The notes: generated by a model from the letters alone, not told the origin. Counted from the stretch's first letter, positions 8,897-18,107 are shown. The stretch is DNA of 64,000 bases from Streptomyces hundungensis (GCF_003627815.1 NZ_CP032698.1:2480001-2544000), one strand, 5' to 3'. Translations and numbers: made by a program.

Positions 8897-9694
8897 ATGA
8901 GAGAAACACCCCGCCCGCAGGGGACTGCGGACGATCCCAGGGCGCAGCATCCCCAGCCTTGCCCTGGTCGTGCCCTCGCGCACACCACTGGAGCCTCCGG
9001 CTCCGGAACTCCTCACCGATCGGACGGCCGACCGCCCCACACCCCCCGGGGCGAGCGGTACACCGGTCCGGGCGGCCGCCCCGGAACCTCCCCCCCTGTT
9101 CCGGGGCGGCCGGCTTTCCTCTTCGCCACGCTGCTCTGCGTGTTCGCGGTCATCACCTGGCAGGTCGTCTCCGACGGCCCACTGCGCCGTCTCGACGAGC
9201 GCCTCGACCGCCCGCTCACCGGCCACGGCCCGTCCTGGCTCGCCGAGGCCCTCTCCGACCTCGGCTCCATGCCCGTCGCCCTGCCGGTCCTCGCCCTCGC
9301 CATCGGCCACGCCCTGTGGCGCGGCCGGCGCCGAGCGGCCCTGATCGCCGCCGCGACGATGGCGCTGGTGCCGCTGCTCGTGGTGCCGCTCAAGGAGTGG
9401 ACCGCGCGCCCGGGCCCGTTCGACCCGGCGACCGGCTACTACCCCTCGGGGCACACGGCGACCGCGATGGTGGCGTACGGGTGCGCCGCCCTCCTGCTCT
9501 CCCCCTATGTGCGCCGCGCCTGGATGCTGCCCGCCGCCGCGGGGGCGCTGACGGCGGCGACGGGCACCGGTCTGGTGCTGCACGGCTACCACTGGCCCCT
9601 GGACGTGCTCGCCAGTTGCTGCCTGTGCGGGGCGCTCCTGGTGGTCAGCTCCAGGGGTATGCGTCGAAGTTCTTGGAGAACTCGCCGCCGTTGA
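8897..9694 (+). CDS. PAP2 family phosphatase, membrane protein
   Basis: From the ATG at 8897 the protein has 265 residues. The three phosphatidic acid phosphatase motifs are present: K166...RP (KEWTARPG), PSGH at 183-186 (YYPSGHTA), and H232...D236 (GYHWPLDVLA). About 70 low-complexity residues precede the first membrane span (73-92), and further spans lie at 125-145, 150-165, 190-205, 210-228 and 238-250. The family dephosphorylates lipid phosphates such as undecaprenyl pyrophosphate on the outer face of the membrane. The last 50 bases overlap the convergent chitinase gene. The exact start is uncertain because the N-terminus is not conserved. Confidence 0.82.
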   Translation: MRETPRPQGTADDPRAQHPQPCPGRALAHTTGASGSGTPHRSDGRPPHTPRGERYTGPGGRPGTSPPVPGRPAFLFATLLCVFAVITWQVVSDGPLRRLDERLDRPLTGHGPSWLAEALSDLGSMPVALPVLALAIGHALWRGRRRAALIAAATMALVPLLVVPLKEWTARPGPFDPATGYYPSGHTATAMVAYGCAALLLSPYVRRAWMLPAAAGALTAATGTGLVLHGYHWPLDVLASCCLCGALLVVSSRGMRRSSWRTRRR

Positions 9695-11462
9695 AGCGGT
9701 CCCAGTTGATGGACCAGGTCATCAGTCCGCGCAGCCCCGGCCAGCTGCCATGGGTCTGGTACGCGCCGCAGTTCGCCTTCTTCGTCAGGCAGTCCAGGGC
9801 TTTGGTGACCTCGGCTGGGCTGGTCCAGCCGTTGCCCGCCTGGGTGGATGCGGGCAGGCCGATGGCGACCTGGTCGGGGCGCAGCGCGGGGAAGGTCTTG
9901 GTGGCGTCGCCCGCGACGGGGAAGCCGGTGAGCAGCATGTCGGTCATGGCGATGTGGAAGTCCGCGCCGCCCATCGAGTGGTACTGGTTGTCCAGGCCCA
10001 TGATGGAGCCCGAGTTGTAGTCCTGGACGTGCAGCAGGGTGAGCGCGTCACGCAGCGCGTAAATGACCGGCAGATAGGCGCCGCAGCGCGGATCCTGCCC
10101 GCCCCAGGGACCGGAGCCGTAGAACTGGTAGCCCATCTGCACGAAGAACGTCTCCGGGGCCATCGTCAGGACGAACCGAGGGCCGTACTTGGCCTTCAGG
10201 GTCTTCAGGGCGTCGATGAGGTTGACGACGACGGGCGTCGTCGGGTTCCTGAAGTCGGTGTCGCCGGTGTTGAGGGAGAGCGAGTGGCCCTCGAAGTCGA
10301 CGTCGAGGCCGTCCAGGCCGTACTCGTCGATGATCTTCGAGACGGAGGAGACGAAGGTGTCGCGGGCGGCGGCCGTGGTGAGCTGGACCTGGCCGTTCTG
10401 GCCGCCGATGGAGATCAGCACCTTCTTGCCCGCGGCCTGCTTGGCCTTGATGGCCGCCTTGAAGTCGGCGAGCGGCTCGACCGTCGGGCACTCCGAGGCC
10501 GGACACCGGTTGAAGCGGATGTCGCCGGAGGTCACCGAGGTCGGCTCGCCGAAGGCGAGGTCGATGATGTCCCAGGCGTCGGGGACGTCCGCCATGCGCG
10601 TGTAGCCCGCGCCGTTGGCGAAGGAGGCGTGCAGATAGCCGACGAGGGCGTGCCCGGAGGAGGGCGGGTTGGGGCCGCCGCCGGTGGTGCTCGCGCTCAC
10701 GGAGGCCGACTTGGGCGACTCGCCCGCACTGTTGGTGGCGGTGACCTGGAAAACGTACGAGGTGGCGGGGGCCAGGCCCGTGACGGTGGCCGACGTCCCG
10801 CTCATCGAGGCCACCTTGGCGCCGTCGCGGTAGACGGAGTACCCGGTGGCGCCGGCCACCTGCGACCAGGCGAGGCCGATGCTGGAGGAGGTCGCGCCGG
10901 TGGTGGTCAGCCCCGAGGGGGCGGCCGGTATCGGGACCGGCGTGCCGCCGGGGCCGATCAGGCTCACGTCGTCGGCCTCATAGGCGGGGGTGCCGTACCA
11001 GCCGTGGGTGTAGACGGTCACCGAGGTGGTGTTCGCGCCGGTCTTGAAGCTCGTCCTCAACTGCTGCCAGGAGGGCGCGGACTGGGTCCAGGTCGACACG
11101 TCGGTGGTGCCGGTGCCGGACGCGCCGAGATAGACGTAGCTCCCCTGCGCCCAACCGCTCAGCGTGTAGGTGGAGTTGGGCTGGACGGCCACGCTCTGGG
11201 CGCACTGCGCGTTGTCGCTGCCGGACGGGGTCGCCTTCAGGGCGGCGCTGCCGCTGTGCACGGGCGAGGAGACGACGGCGCCGCTGCCCGCGGTGCAGCT
11301 CCAGCCGGTGAGTCCGGATTCGAAGCCGCCGTTGCGCAGGAGTTCGGTGTCGGCGGCGCGCGCGGACGGCGCCACGGCGAGGAGCCCGGCCGCGGCGAGG
11401 GCGGCCGCCGTCAGGGCGGCGCACAGGGGCGACCGTAGGGCGGGGGGTCTGATGCGGTCCAC
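9645..11462 (-). CDS. Secreted GH18 chitinase with binding module and FnIII domain
   Basis: I chose the GTG at 11462, which has GGAGG six bases upstream and puts a Sec signal peptide at the N-terminus (about 36 residues, cleaved after ARA). The 605-residue precursor then has a jelly-roll carbohydrate-binding module (about 37-170, LLRNGGFESGLTGW), a fibronectin type III domain (about 182-262) and a GH18 catalytic barrel (about 272-605). The catalytic motif DGLDVDFEG lies at 384-392 with E391 as acid/base, and SIGGQNG supports chitinase specificity. The enzyme cleaves chitin outside the cell. A DasR-type operator overlaps the promoter, so induction by N-acetylglucosamine metabolism is expected. 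Confidence 0.93.
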   Translation of the reverse strand: MDRIRPPALRSPLCAALTAAALAAAGLLAVAPSARAADTELLRNGGFESGLTGWSCTAGSGAVVSSPVHSGSAALKATPSGSDNAQCAQSVAVQPNSTYTLSGWAQGSYVYLGASGTGTTDVSTWTQSAPSWQQLRTSFKTGANTTSVTVYTHGWYGTPAYEADDVSLIGPGGTPVPIPAAPSGLTTTGATSSSIGLAWSQVAGATGYSVYRDGAKVASMSGTSATVTGLAPATSYVFQVTATNSAGESPKSASVSASTTGGGPNPPSSGHALVGYLHASFANGAGYTRMADVPDAWDIIDLAFGEPTSVTSGDIRFNRCPASECPTVEPLADFKAAIKAKQAAGKKVLISIGGQNGQVQLTTAAARDTFVSSVSKIIDEYGLDGLDVDFEGHSLSLNTGDTDFRNPTTPVVVNLIDALKTLKAKYGPRFVLTMAPETFFVQMGYQFYGSGPWGGQDPRCGAYLPVIYALRDALTLLHVQDYNSGSIMGLDNQYHSMGGADFHIAMTDMLLTGFPVAGDATKTFPALRPDQVAIGLPASTQAGNGWTSPAEVTKALDCLTKKANCGAYQTHGSWPGLRGLMTWSINWDRFNGGEFSKNFDAYPWS

Positions 11463-11505
11463 AACTGCCTCCGGGCAAGGGGGTATTGAGACACGAAGCC
11501 CGCAC

Positions 11506-11534
11506 AACATGGTCCAGACCAATCGGCTTGTCAA
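11506..11534 (-). promoter_or_regulatory. Chitinase promoter with DasR-responsive element (dre)
   Basis: Read on the minus strand: a perfect -35 TTGACA (11529-11534), a 17-base spacer and a -10 CATGTT (11506-11511). The 12-base palindrome TGGTCCAGACCA (11510-11521) lies between and touches the -10. It matches the known DasR consensus core TGGTCTAGACCA with one change and also the 12-bp repeats of Streptomyces chitinase promoters. Binding here would block RNA polymerase until aminosugar phosphates release DasR. Confidence 0.8.
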
Positions 11535-11558
11535 GACTTCCGGCAGCCGACCGCCCGC

Positions 11559-12038
11559 TCAGCCCTCCGCGTCCCGCTCCCGCCTGTTCCCCTCCCGCGC
11601 GATAGCGGCCGCCGCCTCGTGCATCGCCAGCTCCAGGACGCCGGGGTCGATGAGGGTGCCCGAGCCGTCCGGCGGCACCAGCCAGCGCGTCCCGGCGCTC
11701 GCCCGGCCGGGGTGGGGCACCACGATCCAGGTGCCTCGGCCCGCGCCGCGCACCCCGGTGCCGAGCCAGCGCGCCGCCGTGCCGGGGGGCACGAAGAAGC
11801 CCAGCCGCGCGTCGCCGAAGTCGGCGAGCACGGGGCCGGGCCGGTCCACGAGCCGGGCCAGCACGTCGAGCGTCGGGTGCCCGAGCTCGCCCGGCAGGAT
11901 CAGTACGTCCCAGCGCCGGCCGGCCGGCAGCAGCGCGACCCCGTGGGGGTTGCGCTCCCATTCCCACCGGCAGGCGTCGGGATCCGGCGCCACCGACGCC
12001 AGCCATTCCACCGCGCTCTTTGCCCCCGAGGCAGTCAT
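11559..12038 (-). CDS. Conserved hypothetical protein
   Basis: A 159-residue protein starting at the ATG at 12038, which has GGAGG five bases upstream; a longer frame to 12212 has no such site. Visible features are a Trp-rich N-terminus (SAVEWLASVAPDPDACRWEWERNP), a central LPAGRRWDVLILP strand and FFVPPGTAARWLGTG. The composition resembles the N-terminal part of bifunctional primase-polymerase-like proteins of Streptomyces, but no catalytic Asp pair is evident, so I assign no function. It is cytoplasmic by composition and stands alone, upstream of the chitinase on the same strand. Confidence 0.75.
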   Translation of the reverse strand: MTASGAKSAVEWLASVAPDPDACRWEWERNPHGVALLPAGRRWDVLILPGELGHPTLDVLARLVDRPGPVLADFGDARLGFFVPPGTAARWLGTGVRGAGRGTWIVVPHPGRASAGTRWLVPPDGSGTLIDPGVLELAMHEAAAAIAREGNRRERDAEG

Positions 12039-12236
12039 TGCCGTCCTCCGATCCGAACCGCTCCACTGGGCACAGCCAGTGCGTCCACGAGGGAGAGCGG
12101 TCCCGGGCCGGGGTATGACGCGACTTCGGCCACCCATCGGTGGTGAGCCGGGGCACAGCATGATCCACAGGGGTGCGCCCCCGGCGTGACCGGGGGCGCA
12201 CAAAATGATCAAGCCCTCAACTGCCAGGCGCCGAAG

Positions 12237-12276
12237 GCCTGTTGACAGGTCGCCCAGCCTGTTGACAGGTCACCCA
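12237..12276. repeat. Two tandem 20-base units, each with a CCTGT-TG-ACAGG palindrome
   Basis: GCCTGTTGACAGGTCGCCCA (12237-12256) is followed directly by a second copy with one change (12257-12276). Each contains the inverted repeat CCTGT/ACAGG around TG, and also a TTGACA hexamer. The pair lies in the 286-base gap 12039-12324, about 200 bases upstream of the small hypothetical gene and 49 bases after the flavoprotein stop. It looks like an operator pair. Nothing else recognisable was seen in this gap. Confidence 0.5.
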
Positions 12277-12324
12277 AGGGGGCTGTTGGCGGGTTCAAGG
12301 GCCCCTGTCGGCGGGCCCGGGGGC

Positions 12325-13746
12325 TCAGCTGTCGAAGCCGAGGCCGATCCGGTCCATCGCCTTGAGCCACAGATTGCGCCGACCGCCCCGCTCGTCGGCC
12401 CGGGCCAGCGACCACTTGGTGAGCCCGATGCCCGCCCAGGCGACCGGCTCCGGCGGGAACGGCAGCGGCTTGGTGCGCACCATCTCCAGTTCGGTGCGCT
12501 CGGTGTGCTCCCCCGCCAGCAGGTCGAGCATCACATCGGCGCCGAAGCGGGTCGCCCCCACCCCGAGCCCGGTGTATCCGGCGGCGTACGCCACCCGGCC
12601 GCCGTGGGCGGTGCCGAAGAACGCCGAGAAGCGCGAGCAGGTGTCGATCGCACCGCCCCAGGCATGGCTGAAGCGCACCCCCTCCAACTGCGGGAAGCAG
12701 TGGAAGAACTGCTCGGCGAGCTTGGCGTAGGTCTCCGGCCGGTCGTCGTACTCGCTGCGCACCTTCCCGCCGTAGGGATAGACCGCGTCATAGCCGCCCC
12801 ACAGGATCCGGTTGTCGGCGGAGAGCCGGAAGTAGTGGAACTGGTTGGCCGCGTCCCCAAGGCCCTGGCGCCGCTGCCAGCCGATGGAGGCGAGCTGGGC
12901 CGCGGTCAGGGGCTCGGTCATCAGCGCGTAGTCGTACACCGGCACCGTGTACGGGCGCAGCCGTTTGACCAGCGAGGGGAAGACATTGGTGCCGAGCGCG
13001 ACCTGCTCGGCGCGGACCTTGCCGTACGGGGTGCGCACGCCCATGCCGGCGTCGAGCCGGGCCAGCGAGAGGCCCGGCGTGTGCTCGTAGATCCGTACGC
13101 CGAGATCGAGGCAGGCCCGCTTCAGGCCCCAGGCGAGCTTGGCGGGGTGGAGCATGGCGACGCCGTCGCGGTCCCAGAGCCCGCCGAGGAAGGTCGGCGA
13201 GTCGACCTCGGCGCGCACCTGCTCCGCGTCGAGGAGTTCGAGCCCGCCGAAGCCGAGCGCGGTCGCCTCCTCGTACATCTCGTGCAGCTCTTCGAGCTGG
13301 TGGGGCTCGGTGGCCACGTCGATCTCGCCGGTCCGCTCGAAGTCGCAGTCGATGGCGTAGCGGTCGACCGCGGAGCCGATCGCGTCGAGGTTGGCCGCGC
13401 CCAGCTCCTCCAGCCGGGCCAGCTCGTCGGGCCAGCGGGCCAGGCCGTTGCCCAGGCCGTGGGTCAGGGAGGCGGCGCAGAAGCCGCCGTTGCGGCCGGA
13501 GGCGGCCCAGCCGATCTCCTTGCCCTCGATGAGGACGACATCGCGGCCGGGCTCGCGCTCCTTGGCGATGAGCGCGGTCCACAGCCCGCTGTAGCCGCCC
13601 CCGACGACGAGGAGGTCGCACCTCTCGTCGCCGGTGAGCGCGGGCAGCGCCTCGGGGCGGCCGGGGTCCTCCAGCCAGAACGGAACGGGCTTGGCGCCCG
13701 CGAGAGATTTCGTTGCCGCACTGCTCATGGCACGGGTCACGGCCAT
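12325..13746 (-). CDS. FAD-dependent amine oxidase/oxidoreductase (PuuB-like)
   Basis: A 473-residue protein beginning at the ATG at 13746 after GGGAG. The N-terminal dinucleotide-binding motif is DLLVVGGGYSGLWTALIAKE (about 45-64), followed by GWAASGRNGG, the flavin-contact stretch of the DAO/glycine-oxidase family. The overall layout matches gamma-glutamylputrescine oxidase. The gene is 29 bases downstream of the last permease gene of a polyamine ABC transporter on the same strand, which supports oxidation of putrescine or glutamyl-putrescine to an aminoaldehyde. Substrate is inferred from context only. Confidence 0.82.
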   Translation of the reverse strand: MAVTRAMSSAATKSLAGAKPVPFWLEDPGRPEALPALTGDERCDLLVVGGGYSGLWTALIAKEREPGRDVVLIEGKEIGWAASGRNGGFCAASLTHGLGNGLARWPDELARLEELGAANLDAIGSAVDRYAIDCDFERTGEIDVATEPHQLEELHEMYEEATALGFGGLELLDAEQVRAEVDSPTFLGGLWDRDGVAMLHPAKLAWGLKRACLDLGVRIYEHTPGLSLARLDAGMGVRTPYGKVRAEQVALGTNVFPSLVKRLRPYTVPVYDYALMTEPLTAAQLASIGWQRRQGLGDAANQFHYFRLSADNRILWGGYDAVYPYGGKVRSEYDDRPETYAKLAEQFFHCFPQLEGVRFSHAWGGAIDTCSRFSAFFGTAHGGRVAYAAGYTGLGVGATRFGADVMLDLLAGEHTERTELEMVRTKPLPFPPEPVAWAGIGLTKWSLARADERGGRRNLWLKAMDRIGLGFDS

Positions 13747-13775
13747 GATTTCAACTCCCTCAGGAACTGCGTGGG

Positions 13776-14588
13776 TTACGCTTTCGCGCTGTTCTTGCGC
13801 CGGGTCGCGATGACTTGTCCGGCGGCGACCACCACGACGGCGATGATGAACATGGCCGTCCCGATGACGTTGATCTGCACGGGCGTGCCGCGCTGCGCCG
13901 AACCCCACACGAACATGGGGAAGGTCACGGTGGAGCCCGCGTTGAAGTTGGTGATGATGAAGTCGTCGAAGGAGAGCGCGAAGGCGAGCAGCGCGCCCGC
14001 CGCGATGCCGGGCGAGGCGATCGGCAGCGTCACCCGCCAGAACGTCTGGACCGGGCCCGCGTAGAGATCGCGCGCGGCCTCTTCGAGCCTCGGGTCCATG
14101 GACATCACCCGGGCCTTGACGGCGGTGACGACGAAGCTGAGGCAGAACATGATGTGGGCGATGAGGATCGTCCAGAACCCGAGCCGCGCACCCATGTTGA
14201 GGAAGAGCGTCAGCAGGGACGCGGCCATCACGACCTCGGGCATCGCCATCGGCAGGAAGATCAGCGAGTTGATCGCGCCGCGCGCCCGGAACCGGTAGCG
14301 GACCAGAGCGAAGGCGATCATCGTGCCGAGCACGGTCGCGCCGATGGTGGCCCACAGGGCGATCTGGAGCGAGAGCGAGAGCGAGCCGCACATGTCGGCG
14401 ACGCCGCACGGGTCCTGCCAGGCGTCGGTGGAGAACCGCGTCCAGGAGTAGTTGAAGCGCCCGTTCGGCTTGTTGAACGAGAACACCATGACGACGGCGT
14501 TCGGCAGGATCAGATAGGCGAGCGTCGCGAGCCCCGCGATGACCACGAGGTTGCGGCGCAGCCACTTGAGAATGGGCATGCGACTCAT
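13776..14588 (-). CDS. potC: Spermidine/putrescine ABC transporter permease, PotC-like
   Basis: A 270-residue inner-membrane permease with about six spans and the binding-protein-dependent transport EAA loop (EEAARDLYAGPVQTFWRVTLP, roughly 150-170) that docks on the ATPase. It starts at the ATG at 14588, sharing one base with the stop of the upstream permease (TGATG), so the two are translationally coupled. With the partner permease it forms the membrane channel for polyamine import. A short soluble insert with CGVADMCG, between span 1 and span 2, is unusual but in frame. Confidence 0.88.
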   Translation of the reverse strand: MSRMPILKWLRRNLVVIAGLATLAYLILPNAVVMVFSFNKPNGRFNYSWTRFSTDAWQDPCGVADMCGSLSLSLQIALWATIGATVLGTMIAFALVRYRFRARGAINSLIFLPMAMPEVVMAASLLTLFLNMGARLGFWTILIAHIMFCLSFVVTAVKARVMSMDPRLEEAARDLYAGPVQTFWRVTLPIASPGIAAGALLAFALSFDDFIITNFNAGSTVTFPMFVWGSAQRGTPVQINVIGTAMFIIAVVVVAAGQVIATRRKNSAKA

Positions 14589-15502
14589 CAGACCAAGTCC
14601 TCCGTGCCGGCTCGGCGGATGTAGACGGTGACCATGACCAGGACGATCGCCATCAGGATGAACGAGAGGGCCGCGGCCGTCGGATAGTCCAGGACGCGCA
14701 GGAACTGCGACTGGATGACGTTGCCGACCATCTTCTGGTCGGTGGAGCCAAGCAGTTCGGCGTTGACGTAGTCACCGCTGGCCGGGATGAACGTGAGCAG
14801 CGTCCCCGAGACCACGCCCGGCATCGACAGCGGGAAGGTGACCTTGCGGAAGGTGGTGGCCGGCGTCGCGTACAGATCGCCGGCCGCCTCGTGCAGCCGG
14901 GAGTCGATGCGCTCCAGGGAGGTGTACAGCGGCAGGACCATGAACGGCAGGAAGTTGTAGGTGAGTCCGCACACCACGGCCATCGGCGTGGCGAGGACCC
15001 GGTTGCCCTCGGTCCAGCCCAGCCAGCTCGTGACGTCCAGGACGTGCAGCGCGCCGAGGGCGTGCACCACCGGGCCGCCGTCGGCCAGGATCGTCTTCCA
15101 GGCGAGCGTGCGGATCAGGAAGCTGGTGAAGAACGGCGCGATCACCAGGACCAGGACCAGGTTGCGCCAGCGGCCCGCCTTGAAGGCGATCAGATAGGCC
15201 AGCGGATAGCCGAGCAGCAGACACAGCAGGGTCGCCGTGCCCGCGTAGAGCAGGGAGCGCACGAACTGCGGGTAGTACTCCTTGAAGGCGTCCCAGTACG
15301 TCTGGAAGTGCCAGGTGACCTGGAAGCCCTTCTCAAGTGAGCCGGTCTGTACGGAGGTTGAGGCCTGGTACACCATCGGCAGCGCGAAGAACACGATCAG
15401 CCACAGGATGCCGGGCAGCAGCAGCCAGTACGGGACGAGCCGCTTGCGGGTGGAGGACTTGCGCACGGGCAGCTCCGCGGGCGCCTCGGCCAGGGCGGTC
15501 AC
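14588..15502 (-). CDS. potB: Spermidine/putrescine ABC transporter permease, PotB-like
   Basis: A 304-residue permease. The start is the GTG at 15502, which overlaps the ATPase stop by four bases (GTGA); the open frame extends further upstream only inside the ATPase gene. It has an N-terminal cytoplasmic tail, about six membrane spans and the EAA loop HEAAGDLYATPATTFRKVTFP. SSTRKRLVPYWLLLPGILWL marks the first span. The tight overlaps with genes on both sides show one operon: binding protein, ATPase, permease, permease, oxidoreductase. Confidence 0.88.
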   Translation of the reverse strand: MTALAEAPAELPVRKSSTRKRLVPYWLLLPGILWLIVFFALPMVYQASTSVQTGSLEKGFQVTWHFQTYWDAFKEYYPQFVRSLLYAGTATLLCLLLGYPLAYLIAFKAGRWRNLVLVLVIAPFFTSFLIRTLAWKTILADGGPVVHALGALHVLDVTSWLGWTEGNRVLATPMAVVCGLTYNFLPFMVLPLYTSLERIDSRLHEAAGDLYATPATTFRKVTFPLSMPGVVSGTLLTFIPASGDYVNAELLGSTDQKMVGNVIQSQFLRVLDYPTAAALSFILMAIVLVMVTVYIRRAGTEDLV

Positions 15503-16650
15503 GCGGCGTCCTCGACCTTCTCGACGCCCGCGTCGATGGCCTGGTCCGCGTCGAGTCCGAAGGTGTGCGCCGGGTTCCAGTGCAGGACGACCTCGGCGCC
15601 GGGCACGAGCCGGCTGTCGCGCTCGATGTTCTGCTCGTACACCGAGAGGCCCTTGCCCGCCGGGGAGTCGATCAGGTACTGGGTGGAGACGCCGATGAAG
15701 GACGAGTCGAGGATGCGGCCGGTGACGCGGTTGCGGCCCGCCGCGATGGTGTCCTCGTCGTCGCGGTGGGCGAGCGAGATCTTCTCGGGGCGTACGCCGA
15801 CGAGGAGCTTGCCACCGCCGGCGGTGGGGGCCGAACATCGCCCGCCGGGCAGCCGGAGTTTGGCGCCGCCCGCGCTGACCACCAGGTCCTCGCCGCCGGC
15901 CTCGACGACCTCGGCCTCGATGAGGTTGGAGGTGCCCAGGAAGTTCGCGACGAAGGTGGTCCTGGGGTTCTCGTACAACTCGGCGGGCGCGCCGAGCTGT
16001 TCGACGCGGCCGCCGTTCATCACCGCGACCGTGTCGGCCATCGTCATGGCCTCCTCCTGGTCGTGGGTTACGTGCACGAAGGTGATGCCGACCTCGGTCT
16101 GGATGCGCTTGAGTTCCAGCTGCATCTGGCGGCGCAGCTTGAGGTCGAGGGCGCCCAGCGGCTCGTCGAGGAGCAGCACCTGGGGGTGGTTGATGAGCGC
16201 GCGGGCGACCGCGACGCGCTGCTGCTGGCCGCCGGAGAGCTGGTGCGGCTTGCGCCGGGCGAAGTCGCCGAGCTGCACGAGCTCCAGCATGTCGTCGACC
16301 TGCTTCTTCACCGACTTGATGCCCCGTCGGCGCAGCCCGAAGGCGATGTTCTCCGTGACGTCCAGGTGCGGGAAGAGGGCGTAGGACTGGAAGACGGTGT
16401 TCACCGGACGCTTGTAGGGCGGCAGGTCGGTGACGTCCTTGTCGCCGAGGAAGACGGTGCCGGTGGTCGGCTCCTCAAGGCCGGCGATCATGCGGAGCGT
16501 GGTGGTCTTGCCGCAGCCCGACGCGCCGAGCAGGGCGAAGAACGAGCCCTGGGGGACGGTCAGTTCGAGCGGGTGCACGGCCGTGAAGGAACCGTACGTC
16601 TTGCTGATCCCGGTGAGGCGAACGTCGCCGCCGGCGGTGCTGTCAGTCAT
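15499..16650 (-). CDS. potA: Spermidine/putrescine ABC transporter ATP-binding protein, PotA-like
   Basis: A 383-residue ATPase from the ATG at 16650. Walker A is GASGCGKT (42-49), the signature is LSGGQ (138-142), Walker B is VLLLDEP and the switch His follows in HVTHD. A C-terminal TOBE domain (about 270-375, LVGVRPEKISL) is typical for PotA/CysA-type importers. It powers polyamine uptake through the two adjacent permeases. The overlap with the downstream permease indicates co-translation; 128 bases separate it from the binding-protein gene upstream, including one type B repeat. Confidence 0.92.
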   Translation of the reverse strand: MTDSTAGGDVRLTGISKTYGSFTAVHPLELTVPQGSFFALLGASGCGKTTTLRMIAGLEEPTTGTVFLGDKDVTDLPPYKRPVNTVFQSYALFPHLDVTENIAFGLRRRGIKSVKKQVDDMLELVQLGDFARRKPHQLSGGQQQRVAVARALINHPQVLLLDEPLGALDLKLRRQMQLELKRIQTEVGITFVHVTHDQEEAMTMADTVAVMNGGRVEQLGAPAELYENPRTTFVANFLGTSNLIEAEVVEAGGEDLVVSAGGAKLRLPGGRCSAPTAGGGKLLVGVRPEKISLAHRDDEDTIAAGRNRVTGRILDSSFIGVSTQYLIDSPAGKGLSVYEQNIERDSRLVPGAEVVLHWNPAHTFGLDADQAIDAGVEKVEDAA

Positions 16651-16704
16651 GGGTGGGGTCCCAGGGGGTCGAAGGGGGCTCATGGAAAGGGGGCTCAGCG
16701 CCCT

Positions 16705-16745
16705 GAAGGGGCGCGGGGAACTGCGCGACCAGCCACGACGCACCC
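16705..16745. repeat. Single type B Streptomyces intergenic repeat
   Basis: One copy of the unit beginning GGGGCGCGGGGAACTGCGCG lies inside the polyamine transporter operon, between the binding-protein and ATPase genes. Its position could modulate the relative expression of the two genes, but no strong hairpin is evident beyond the repeat core. Confidence 0.7.
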
Positions 16746-16778
16746 GCACCCAGAAATCTCGCGCGCCCAGCGGAGCGC

Positions 16779-18056
16779 TCACGCTCCGATGAGCTTGGAG
16801 AACTTCCGCTCGTACGCCGTCTCCTCGGCCTCGCTGAGCGAGCGGAAGGAGTGGGACTTCGCGGCCATCGCCCGGTCCGGCAGGATCAGTTGGTTCTGGG
16901 CGAGCGCCGGGTCGATCTTCGCGAGTTCGTCGCCGACCCCCTCGACCGGGCACTGGTAGTTGATGAACGCGGCGAGCTTGGCGGCCACGGGCAGCTCGTA
17001 GTAGTAGTCGATGAGCTTCTCGGCGTTGCTCTGGTGCCGGGCCTTCGCCGGAACCAGCAGGTTGTCGCTCGAGGTCATGTAACCGGCAGCGGGAATCGCG
17101 TACTTGATGTCCGGGTTGTCGGCGCGCAGCTGGGTCACGTCGCCGCCCCAGGCGACACAGGCCGCCAGGTCGCCCTTGACCAGGTCGCCGGTGTAGTCGT
17201 TGCCGGTGAAGCGGCGGATCTGCTTGGTGTCGACGCCCTTCTGGAGCCGGCCGATCGCCGCGTCGAAGTCGGCGTCGGTGAACTTGGCGGGGTCCTTGCC
17301 GAGGTCGAGCAGGGTCATCCCGACCGAGTCGCGCATCTCGGACAGGAAGCCGACGCGGCCCTTGAGGCTCGGGTCGTCGAGCAGCTGGGTGATCGAGTCG
17401 ACCTTCTTGCCGCCGGTCGCCTTGGCGTTGTAGGCGATGACGGTCGGGATCCCGGTCCAGGGGTAGGAGTAGGCGCGGCCGGGGTCCCAGTCGGGCATCC
17501 GAAACTGGGGCGCCAGATTGGCGTAGGCGTGCGGCAGATGGGCCGGGTCGAGCTGCTGCGCCCAGCCGAGCCGGATGAGCCGGGCGGCCAGCCAGTCGGT
17601 GAGCACCATGAGGTCGCGGCCGGTGTCCTGGCCGCCCGCGAGCTGGGGCTTGATCTTCCCGAAGAACTCGACGTTGTCGTTGATGTCCTCGGTGTACTTG
17701 ACCTGGATCCCGGTGCGGCGCGTGAACTCGTCCAGCGTCGGGTGGTGCTTCTTGTCGTCGCTGATGTCCATGTACTGGGTCCAGTTGGAGAAGTTGACCT
17801 CCTTCTCCTGGGCGGAGTGGTCCGCGTTGGACGGCCCGGCGCCGTTCTCCTTGGTGGCCGCCGGGATGCCGCAGGCGCTCAGCGTCGCGAGGCCGCCGAC
17901 GGTGAGCGCGCCCGTGCCCGTGGCGCGCAGCAGCGAACGGCGGGTCAGGGCGCCCCGTCCGTTGGTCAGGCTGCGCCGGATGGCGGCCAGTTGGGCCCCG
18001 GAGAGAAGGCCGCTGTCCGTGCCGGTGGAGGGGAGGTCGGACTCGTACTGCTCCAT
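16779..18056 (-). CDS. potD: Polyamine ABC transporter substrate-binding lipoprotein, PotD-like
   Basis: A 425-residue extracytoplasmic binding protein. Its N-terminus is a Tat-type lipoprotein signal: TRRSLLRATGTGAL followed by the lipobox LSAC at about residues 59-62. The mature part has NFSNWTQYMD at its start and FTGNDYTGDL near the ligand pocket, both typical of PotD/PotF. It captures spermidine or putrescine and delivers it to the permeases encoded downstream. It starts at the ATG at 18056, 51 bases after the stop of an aldehyde dehydrogenase gene on the same strand. A clear paralogue lies at 23789-24982. Confidence 0.92.
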   Translation of the reverse strand: MEQYESDLPSTGTDSGLLSGAQLAAIRRSLTNGRGALTRRSLLRATGTGALTVGGLATLSACGIPAATKENGAGPSNADHSAQEKEVNFSNWTQYMDISDDKKHHPTLDEFTRRTGIQVKYTEDINDNVEFFGKIKPQLAGGQDTGRDLMVLTDWLAARLIRLGWAQQLDPAHLPHAYANLAPQFRMPDWDPGRAYSYPWTGIPTVIAYNAKATGGKKVDSITQLLDDPSLKGRVGFLSEMRDSVGMTLLDLGKDPAKFTDADFDAAIGRLQKGVDTKQIRRFTGNDYTGDLVKGDLAACVAWGGDVTQLRADNPDIKYAIPAAGYMTSSDNLLVPAKARHQSNAEKLIDYYYELPVAAKLAAFINYQCPVEGVGDELAKIDPALAQNQLILPDRAMAAKSHSFRSLSEAEETAYERKFSKLIGA

Positions 18057-18107
18057 GCGCTGTATGCCCTTTCGGGTGGGTTCGGAGGCCTGGTCGGGCC
18101 GCCTCTG

